This document shows positions 1 to 5,877 of a stretch of 9,870 nt of DNA, piece by piece; positions within the stretch are counted from its first letter, which is position 1, and each line of letters opens with the position of its first letter. The notes beneath the pieces were generated by a model. It was not told the origin of the DNA. It saw only the letters and a list, made by a program, of their open reading frames with translations, and ran no database searches. The stretch is from the NCBI GenBank assembly GCA_013362555.1, contig JABFVX010000099.1, forward strand, positions 1 through 9,870. The letters run 5' to 3'. A program made the translations under genes and the position numbers. The DNA is from Mycobacteriaceae bacterium (GTDB lineage: Bacteria > Actinomycetota > Actinomycetes > Mycobacteriales > Mycobacteriaceae).

Positions 1-889
1 CGATCTCGGTCCGGTTGACCTCGAGGTTCCGCATCCGGCCGAGTTGTTCCCAGCGAGACACCATCGCTTCGAGCTGGGAGTGGTTCTCGATCACGTCCGC
101 CCAGCTTTCTTCGTCGGCCTCGAGTACGTCGTTGTTCACGATGTCGGCCAGCATCGGAGCGGACTGCGGCTTCCCCATTCCGAACAGGTCCACGCTGTCC
201 TGCATGGCGTCTTCGAGTTCGAGGACCATTGCCCGCAGGACGTCCGAGGCGCCTTTCGGAACCCAGAGGTCGACATCCAGGCCGCCCGCCTGTTCGTCGA
301 GGTTGTAACCGTAGCTTCCGAACGGCCCGCCTGCCGCCAGCGCGTCGAGCAGCAGTTGCCGGTTTGCCGCGACGTCGGGGTAGTCATCGGCGTCGTCACC
401 CCCAGCTCTGGTGTCCTTGAACGGGTCCGACTCGGTGAGCTTGTCACGTGAATGCCGATCGAGGTGATTCCAGATCTCGGCGATGTCCCGAGCTGGTCTG
501 CGCTCCCCGTCCTCAGTGTGGGTCAGCTGGTCATAGGCGTCGTCGACGTCCTCACGGGTGAAATGGGATGTGCCGTTCCATATGTGGTCGTCCCGGTTGT
601 GCGTCTGCTCCTCGATGTCGTGGACGGCGGTGCGCCGGTCGCCGTCGTTGATGGCGGGCTCGGTCCCGGCGACCGAGAGTTCGGGCTCCGCACTCGACGT
701 ATCCGCGTGGCCGGACCGGTCGCTCGCCTCCGTGTCCGACGACGTCGAATCGTTCGGCAGCTGCTCACCGGTGTCGGCCGCCGGTTCTGCCGCGGAATCC
801 TCGTCGTCGCGACGGTACGCGCGGCCGGGGTGACGCCATCCGCCGTCCAGGGTTCGGGGCCAGGTGGAGGATCCGTATAGGCTGAACAT
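1..889 (-). CDS. Acidic protein of unknown function, C-terminus off the left edge
   Basis: An open frame of 296 codons runs without a stop from an ATG at 889 to the window edge, so the C-terminal part is missing. The start is supported by a strong AGGAAGGA ribosome binding site about 6 bases upstream. The first ~165 residues are hydrophilic, rich in Asp, Glu, Ser, Thr and Ala, and probably disordered. From about residue 165 the sequence looks globular and helical, with a leucine-rich stretch (QLLLDALAAGG, 178-188), a segment around LDVDLWVPKGASDVLR (204-219) and a helical stretch with several Trp residues near 263-280. No signal peptide or membrane segment is visible. It starts 20 bases after the YbaB-like gene and is probably the third gene of the downstream half of the locus. 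I do not recognise a family. The acidic, Asp-rich character suggests a soluble cytoplasmic or secreted accessory protein, but function is not inferable. That it is a real gene is well supported. Confidence 0.85.
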   Translation of the reverse strand, partial: MFSLYGSSTWPRTLDGGWRHPGRAYRRDDEDSAAEPAADTGEQLPNDSTSSDTEASDRSGHADTSSAEPELSVAGTEPAINDGDRRTAVHDIEEQTHNRDDHIWNGTSHFTREDVDDAYDQLTHTEDGERRPARDIAEIWNHLDRHSRDKLTESDPFKDTRAGGDDADDYPDVAANRQLLLDALAAGGPFGSYGYNLDEQAGGLDVDLWVPKGASDVLRAMVLELEDAMQDSVDLFGMGKPQSAPMLADIVNNDVLEADEESWADVIENHSQLEAMVSRWEQLGRMRNLEVNRTEI

Positions 890-909
890 CGCCACGTCCT
901 TCCTTCTCG

Positions 910-1251
910 TCAACGGTCCGGAGCGGCGTTGGTCCGCTGTTGGTGTGCGTCTGTCGCAAAGACGTTGATGGCCGCATGGTATTGGCGCGCGGCGTCGGCA
1001 GTGCTGTCGCGGATGGCCGCCATGATCTCGGCGGCGAGCTGCTCGCTGCCGTAGCGCCTGGCGGTTCCGGGGGCGAGGTACAAGTCGGTGAGTCGGCTCA
1101 TCGCATCCACTTCGGGCAGGATGTCCCCGCTGGGAGACGGTCGGCGGGCCCGAATCGCGTCGACCCGTTCCTGGGTGTCGGCGATGCGGTGGCGCAGCTG
1201 CCGGATTCTGTCGAGTGCGGCAGTGACATCGGGATGAACGTTGTCGGGCAT
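910..1251 (-). CDS. YbaB/EbfC-family-like small protein
   Basis: This 113-residue protein starts at ATG 1251 behind GAGGAGAA, which overlaps the TGA stop of the preceding gene (gap 10 bases), so translational coupling is likely. The N-terminal ~35 residues form an amphipathic charged helix (LDRIRQLRHRIADTQERVDA). It is followed by a strand-type region (DILPEVDAMSRLTDLYLAPG, 43-62) and a C-terminal helix (EQLAAEIMAAIRDSTADAAR, 70-89). This order, with 'V-D-x-x-x-R-L-T-D-L-x-L-x-P' leading into 'L-A-x-x-I-x-x-A-I-x-x-x-x-x-D-A', is the pattern of YbaB/EbfC nucleoid-associated proteins and their actinobacterial relatives. In that family the proteins form dimers and some bind DNA; in mycobacteria a relative (EspL) sits in an ESX type VII locus. 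Here the position in a transport-type operon suggests an accessory or chaperone-like role rather than general nucleoid binding, but that is inference. The family call rests on pattern recognition and length only. Confidence 0.65.
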   Translation of the reverse strand: MPDNVHPDVTAALDRIRQLRHRIADTQERVDAIRARRPSPSGDILPEVDAMSRLTDLYLAPGTARRYGSEQLAAEIMAAIRDSTADAARQYHAAINVFATDAHQQRTNAAPDR

Positions 1252-1261
1252 GGTTTTCTCC

Positions 1262-3328
1262 TCAGGCGGGAACGGGGAGGCTGGGTGCGGGTGTCCGGAC
1301 CGCGGGGCCGGCAGCGGGAGTGTTCGGTGCGGCGCCGGAGTCGCTGTGGGGACCCGGTGCGGCGGTCGGAATGGCGGCGGGGTGGAAGAATCCGGCGAAC
1401 TGGCCGAACTCGCCCTTGCTGTCGGTCATTTCGGCGCCGAACTGTTGGAGCCGACCGTCGACGACGACCTCGAGGACGGCCCCTTCGGCGGGGCCGAATG
1501 TCACGACCAGTGCCGTGCGCTGCTCCCAGCGGGCGAGGTCGCCGCTGATCAGCTGATACGGATCGACCTGGTCGCCGGGGTGCGAGTCGTCGCTCCATTT
1601 CGCCGCTGTCGCCGCGTAGGCGGATTTCGCGTCGGTGCCCGCGACATTGGCGAACGCGGCATCCAGGGCGGCGGCGACGATTCGCCACACGCATTGGGTG
1701 CGACCGTCGGGGAAGGTGTACACGACACTGTCGCCCGTTCCGGACTGTGTCCAGGACTTGTGGGTCGGCGTTCCCGGCGGTGGTCCGGCCGGCGGGTGCG
1801 AGGTCGGAATGGCCCCCGCGCCCGGCTTGGACCACGGTGTCTGGGCCGCCGGTGGTGTCTGGGGGCCCGGCGCGGGCGTGGCAGGTGCGACAGGAGGCAC
1901 GGCGCTGTCGCGGTCGACGTCGCGGCCACGCTCGTCGAGCTGGTCGCGCAGCTCGTCGTCCCGGAGGCGCTGATCCTCGTCGGCGCGCCTCATTGCGTCC
2001 TGCATCGCCAACATCGGCAGCATCGAACCGATGCCGGAATCGATTGGGGCGCCGCCGGTTCCGGCTGCCGGCGCGGCCGAGTACGGCGTAGTCGCATTCG
2101 ATGGGTCTCGGTACGGTTCCGGACGGGTGGTGACTGCCGGGTCGGCGGTGTCGGTTCCGACCGGCCAAGGATCGTACTGACTGCCGAGCCCATAGGGGAA
2201 CGAGTCGTTCGCGGGGGCGGTCTGCAGTTCTCCGCCGGGCGGGGGTGCGAGTGCGTCCTCGATGCGGCGGATGCTGTCCTGAATCTCTTTGGTCAGCTTC
2301 TCGTCCAAGGCTTTCAGCGCATCGGCCTGATCAGCCTGGCCCTGCATCTCGTCCGCGACCTGGGCCAGGGACTGGGCGGCCGAGTCGACGACGTCGAACA
2401 CGGTCGCGGTGATGTAGTCGTCCTCGGTCGTGCCCTGCGGCGGAACCAGTCCGGTTCGGTCGTTGAGGTCCGTGGCCAGCGACACGATTTCGTACTGGCC
2501 GCGGTTTCGTGTCTCGCCTGCCGCGTGGACGATCGGCACCAACTTCGTGTCCGCGTCCTGAAGGCTGCGGAACGCGGCCGCGAGCTCGTCAGCCCTGGTC
2601 TGGTACTGCGGGATGTTGCTCCGGTCGGCGCCGGACACCTGCAGGACGGGCCCCGACTCCGGCACGGACTCGACCTCACCTGAGCCGAAGCTGTCCCAGT
2701 CGTTGAAGAACAGCCGGGGGAGCTCGTCGCAGAAACTCACCACCGCGCGCGACAGGTCGTATGTCCGTCCCGGATTCTTGTCGTTGTCCGGAATGAGCAC
2801 CTGCCCTGGAAATTCCGTGTCGTTGATGTCGGAGCAGTACACGACGGAAGGGGTGTGCAGGTCGCTGACCGATTCCGGATTCCGGGGGTTCTGGCCCATC
2901 CAGTTGACCTGTTCGACGAAACGGTGGCCAAGCCACACGCCCGCAGCCTGACCGAGGGTCTGGCCGGGATACCGGAGCCCGCTTCTGGTGCCGACCGCGG
3001 TCAGGGCCCGTGCATTCGCCCCCATGCCCGCGAAGAACGTGCCGGACATCCCGAAAGGCACGTTGGCCGGTTTGAACGTCGGTCCGACCCCGACGCCGAG
3101 TCTGGCGCCCAGCCCTTCGGCGAACTTGCCGCCGATCGCCGCCGAGCCGGCACCGACGATTCCGGACATTGCGAAGTCGCCGAAATCATGGATGTCGCCC
3201 TGCACGAAATCGGCTAGGATGCTGCCCACGGCGCCCCCGACGATTCCGCCCGCACCGGGCGCGATCATGTTGCCGACGACGGGCGCGGCAACGTTGAGCG
3301 CGGTCCCTGCCCAATCCTGCCACCCCAT
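1262..3328 (-). CDS. Modular protein of unknown function: glycine-rich hydrophobic N-terminus, helical middle, proline-rich linker, globular C-terminal domain
   Basis: This is a 688-residue protein if it starts at ATG 3328, preferred because AAGGG lies 7 bases upstream. A GTG at 3349 would add seven residues but has no ribosome binding site. Residues 10-80 are Gly/Ala-rich and hydrophobic with repeated small-residue spacing (APGAGGIVGGAVGSILADF, 23-41; GIVGAGSAAIGGKFAEGLG, 56-74), like glycine zippers that insert in or traverse membranes. Residues 150-230 hold two cysteines (165, 200). Residues ~243-361 are long amphipathic helices reminiscent of actinobacterial secreted helical-bundle (WXG/DUF4226-type) proteins. 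Residues ~362-430 and ~476-525 are Pro/Ala/Gly linkers around a highly charged helix (442-475). A compact domain follows (~526-650, with VVYTFPDGRTQ, a helix with AYAATAAKW, then GDLARWEQRTALVVTFG and LEVVVDGRLQQF), then a Pro/Ala tail. No classical signal peptide is seen. Its position after the secretion-type genes makes it a candidate substrate or scaffold; that is inference. No family is assigned with confidence. Confidence 0.85.
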   Translation of the reverse strand: MGWQDWAGTALNVAAPVVGNMIAPGAGGIVGGAVGSILADFVQGDIHDFGDFAMSGIVGAGSAAIGGKFAEGLGARLGVGVGPTFKPANVPFGMSGTFFAGMGANARALTAVGTRSGLRYPGQTLGQAAGVWLGHRFVEQVNWMGQNPRNPESVSDLHTPSVVYCSDINDTEFPGQVLIPDNDKNPGRTYDLSRAVVSFCDELPRLFFNDWDSFGSGEVESVPESGPVLQVSGADRSNIPQYQTRADELAAAFRSLQDADTKLVPIVHAAGETRNRGQYEIVSLATDLNDRTGLVPPQGTTEDDYITATVFDVVDSAAQSLAQVADEMQGQADQADALKALDEKLTKEIQDSIRRIEDALAPPPGGELQTAPANDSFPYGLGSQYDPWPVGTDTADPAVTTRPEPYRDPSNATTPYSAAPAAGTGGAPIDSGIGSMLPMLAMQDAMRRADEDQRLRDDELRDQLDERGRDVDRDSAVPPVAPATPAPGPQTPPAAQTPWSKPGAGAIPTSHPPAGPPPGTPTHKSWTQSGTGDSVVYTFPDGRTQCVWRIVAAALDAAFANVAGTDAKSAYAATAAKWSDDSHPGDQVDPYQLISGDLARWEQRTALVVTFGPAEGAVLEVVVDGRLQQFGAEMTDSKGEFGQFAGFFHPAAIPTAAPGPHSDSGAAPNTPAAGPAVRTPAPSLPVPA

Positions 3329-3381
3329 CGACGTGCCCTTCGTGCTCACAAGTGACGTGGGCGCGACGCCCGCACCAAGTC

Positions 3382-3405
3382 TAATATAGACCAGTCATAA
3401 TAGCC
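3382..3405 (-). promoter_or_regulatory. AT-rich promoter/operator-like element upstream of the 688-residue gene (copy 2)
   Basis: This AT-rich island in a GC-rich background lies between the VirB6-like stop (3435) and the start at 3328. Read on the minus strand it begins GGCTAT, then TAT, then GACTGGTCTATATTA. It matches, ungapped, 19 of 24 positions of the element at 8588-8611. The shared TATATT/TAAATT hexamer is a plausible -10 box and would give a leader of roughly 45-50 bases to ATG 3328. No TTGACA-like -35 lies 16-18 bases upstream, so an activator or alternative sigma factor may be needed. It probably drives the last three genes separately from the first three. Confidence 0.5.
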
Positions 3406-3434
3406 ATGAGTCGGCCGTTGTGCGGGCGCGGCTG

Positions 3435-5870
3435 CTACTGCAACAGGGTGGCGACAGCGTGCAGCCTGCTGCCCCAGTGCGGCAGCGGATCCAGGCTCCG
3501 CCGGGAGGGAGCCAGGTGCGTTCGGTCGTCGGTGCTGTCGCCGGTGATCCAGTTGTGGGTGTTCGTCGCGGCCGACACCGCGTTGCGCATGTCCGCCACC
3601 AGCTGCTGATCGAGTGGATTCGCGATCAGATTGTCTGCGGCGGTCTTGATGTCGGCGGCATGGGTGATCTTGATCCACTCCAACATGCGCTCCGCGTCGC
3701 CCTGGTCGATGTGAGCGAGCGGGTTGTGTGTGCCCGGAGCGCCACTGATGACCTGCTGCAGGTTCTCGATCCACGGCTTCTTGGGCGCCCTCATATAGGA
3801 CTCGACGTGGCGCAGATGCGGTTCGTCGAGTGTTATCGCCCCGGGCAGCGATCGTCGCAACCGAAACGCGGACGCCTGGAGCGCGACGATGTCGGCGGCG
3901 GTCTCCTGGACGTTCGCGCCCGGTTCGCCTTTCGCGACCTGGTACATCTGGGAATCCACCCGCCGAGTCGCGGCGACGACCCGCCCCAGGTGTTTGTTCG
4001 ACAGCACGATGTCGCGAGCGTTCTCCTCCACGAGGCCGAAAGACTGCTCCAGATGCATCATGACGGCCTCGTCGTCGAACTCGGCGCCGACGAGGCCGGA
4101 GCGAAGGTCCCGCAGGTCCGCCCCGACTTCCATCATGCTCACAATCGCGCCGCCGCCCCCGCGCATTGTGTTGACTCTGCCGTAGCCGGCCACTCCGCGC
4201 CGCGCGTGGTGGGCGAACTGCATTTGGCCCAGGAACGATCGGGGGTACGCGCCGCGCGGGCCTGCGAACCAGGGCATGCCCCACACGCCGTGCTGGTTCA
4301 GGAGCAGGTCCCACGCTTCCATCGACCCCGGGCTGAGGGGATCCTTGCGGCCGAAGAGGTGGCCGATCGCGGGCGACCCGCTGACGGTGCTGATCGCGCC
4401 GAGGGCGGCCAGGGCGCCCACACCGTGGGCGTGCCCGCCTGCGCCGGCGGAGCCCATGCCCAAAGCCTGTCCGCCGCCGGGCTTGCTGCCCGCTGCTTGC
4501 AGGGCGAGTCCCATTCGATTGGCCAGCCATTCGTTGCCCGCGGACAGGCTTGCGCTCAGCAGGCGCAACTGCGTGATGGCAACGACCTCGACGACGGCGC
4601 CGATGACCAGGACCGCCAGTATCCGGCCTTCGGCCTGCTCGAAGACGTTGCCGAGGAACAGTACGTACACACCGAGAAACACGGTGTAGGCGGCCATTCG
4701 CCCGGCCGCGACGACACTGTCGACGATGTTGCGCACCAGAAAGGTCTGTGTCGGGCCGTAGATGTAGCCGCCCGCGGCGAACCCGAAAATGGCGAGCAGC
4801 GCATGGAATATCGAGTCCAGCGCGGTCCGCATCACCTTGCCCGCGAGGTATGCCGCGAAAGCGAGCAGCACCAGCGCGCTGACCAGCAGAACGAATCCGG
4901 TGCCTGCCTGGCCGAGGCTGGGGTGCTCGGCGCGGTAGCGGGCGTTGTCGTCGCCGCAGGCGCGCATGTTGGCTTTCACCGCGCTGTCGTCGCCGGACCG
5001 CACGCTCATGGACCAGGCGTTGCGGCAGCTGAGGGAATCGTCGACGACGTGCCCGAAGTTCCACACCTGAACGGGTTTGCGCGCGAAGTTGTCGGCGAGG
5101 TCGGCGCTGAGGGCGCCGATGAGGCCGCTCGGGTCGGGCCGGTCGTCTCCGTTCACCCCGGCCGCAATGGATATTCCGACGTTGCGCCCCTGGGCGAGCA
5201 GGCCGTCCGAGGAAAGGACGTCGGCGAGCGGGTCGGCCAGAAAGACGGCGCCGACCACGGCGACGCCGATCATGGTGGCGACCTGGGCTATCGCTTTGGC
5301 ATGGTATCCCCGCACGATGAACCAGCCGACGAACACGGCCCCGATCGCCGCGGCCGCGGCGAACATGAGCGGCGTGGCGATCGCGCCGGTGAGGCTGTGC
5401 GCCACGCCGGTGAGCGCGTGGCCGAACATGTCCAGCCAGGCAAAACTCAAGGCGTATCCGATGATCCAGATCGCGGAGGTCACCAGGACCATGTACCCGG
5501 TGAACTCCACCCCGAGCAGCAGCGCCACCGCAGTCTTGCCGGGGTGCAGGACGCTTTCACCTCCCGTTGCGAACACATAGTCCGACAACGGAACTCCCGA
5601 GGTGTCGTGGATGTTCATCCAGCCGAGCGCGTCGATTGTCGACGAACCGGAGGCTCCGGTCCGCGCATTGGCGGTGGCGACCGCCCCGAGCACGGCGGGC
5701 AGAACGAGCAATGCGACCACGGCGATCGCGAACCACAGTGCACGCCTGCGTGTTCGGGTGTGCACGAGTCGGCGTGCCGCCATGCGCGGCAGCAACGGCG
5801 CCGGGTCCCGGAACCAGAGTTCCTTGGCTTCGGGTCGGGCTCGGCGGCGCGCGGTGGACGGCCTGGTCAT
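3435..5870 (-). CDS. VirB6/TrbL-like polytopic membrane protein of a type IV secretion/conjugation machine
   Basis: This 811-residue protein starts at ATG 5870, 7 bases after the VirB4-like stop; that TAG is part of the ribosome binding site (TAGGAG), implying coupled translation. The N-terminal ~43 residues are Arg-rich and cytoplasmic. Hydrophobic segments lie near 45-66, 112-145, 164-186, 194-212, 323-343, 353-371, 391-409 and 417-435. Between the fourth and fifth is a ~110-residue hydrophilic loop (213-322), probably outside the membrane, with two cysteines (282, 305) that could form a disulfide. A Gly/Ala-rich linker (~460-500) leads to a ~300-residue soluble C-terminal region that should face the cytoplasm and is mostly helical. 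A multi-spanning core plus long soluble tail directly after PrgI-like and VirB4-like genes is the arrangement of the VirB6/TrbL channel component in Gram-positive and actinobacterial conjugation loci. In that family the protein forms the inner-membrane channel. The family call leans on topology and gene order as much as on residues. Confidence 0.75.
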   Translation of the reverse strand: MTRPSTARRRARPEAKELWFRDPAPLLPRMAARRLVHTRTRRRALWFAIAVVALLVLPAVLGAVATANARTGASGSSTIDALGWMNIHDTSGVPLSDYVFATGGESVLHPGKTAVALLLGVEFTGYMVLVTSAIWIIGYALSFAWLDMFGHALTGVAHSLTGAIATPLMFAAAAAIGAVFVGWFIVRGYHAKAIAQVATMIGVAVVGAVFLADPLADVLSSDGLLAQGRNVGISIAAGVNGDDRPDPSGLIGALSADLADNFARKPVQVWNFGHVVDDSLSCRNAWSMSVRSGDDSAVKANMRACGDDNARYRAEHPSLGQAGTGFVLLVSALVLLAFAAYLAGKVMRTALDSIFHALLAIFGFAAGGYIYGPTQTFLVRNIVDSVVAAGRMAAYTVFLGVYVLFLGNVFEQAEGRILAVLVIGAVVEVVAITQLRLLSASLSAGNEWLANRMGLALQAAGSKPGGGQALGMGSAGAGGHAHGVGALAALGAISTVSGSPAIGHLFGRKDPLSPGSMEAWDLLLNQHGVWGMPWFAGPRGAYPRSFLGQMQFAHHARRGVAGYGRVNTMRGGGGAIVSMMEVGADLRDLRSGLVGAEFDDEAVMMHLEQSFGLVEENARDIVLSNKHLGRVVAATRRVDSQMYQVAKGEPGANVQETAADIVALQASAFRLRRSLPGAITLDEPHLRHVESYMRAPKKPWIENLQQVISGAPGTHNPLAHIDQGDAERMLEWIKITHAADIKTAADNLIANPLDQQLVADMRNAVSAATNTHNWITGDSTDDRTHLAPSRRSLDPLPHWGSRLHAVATLLQ

Positions 5871-5877
5871 GGTGCTC

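Noticed and set aside
44..880. Two plus-strand frames (44-451 and 452-880) and short minus-strand frames in the left end
   Set aside because: The minus-strand frame beginning at 889 is open through the whole interval to the edge and has a good ribosome binding site; the others are shadows of it.
1241..2683. A 480-codon plus-strand open frame opposite the 688-residue protein
   Set aside because: It is Gly/Arg/Val-rich without recognisable structure and antisense to a gene with a convincing start and operon spacing.
3329..3349. GTG at 3349 as start of the 688-residue protein
   Set aside because: No ribosome binding site precedes it, whereas ATG 3328 has AAGGG 7 bases upstream. The longer form is not excluded.
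3406..3434. A terminator between the VirB6-like gene and the second element
   Set aside because: No stable stem followed by a T-run was found on the minus strand; the stretch is simply GC-rich.
3905..3925. GEPGAN in the VirB6-like protein as a nucleotide-binding loop
   Set aside because: It lacks the Lys-Ser/Thr of a P-loop and is not preceded by a hydrophobic strand.
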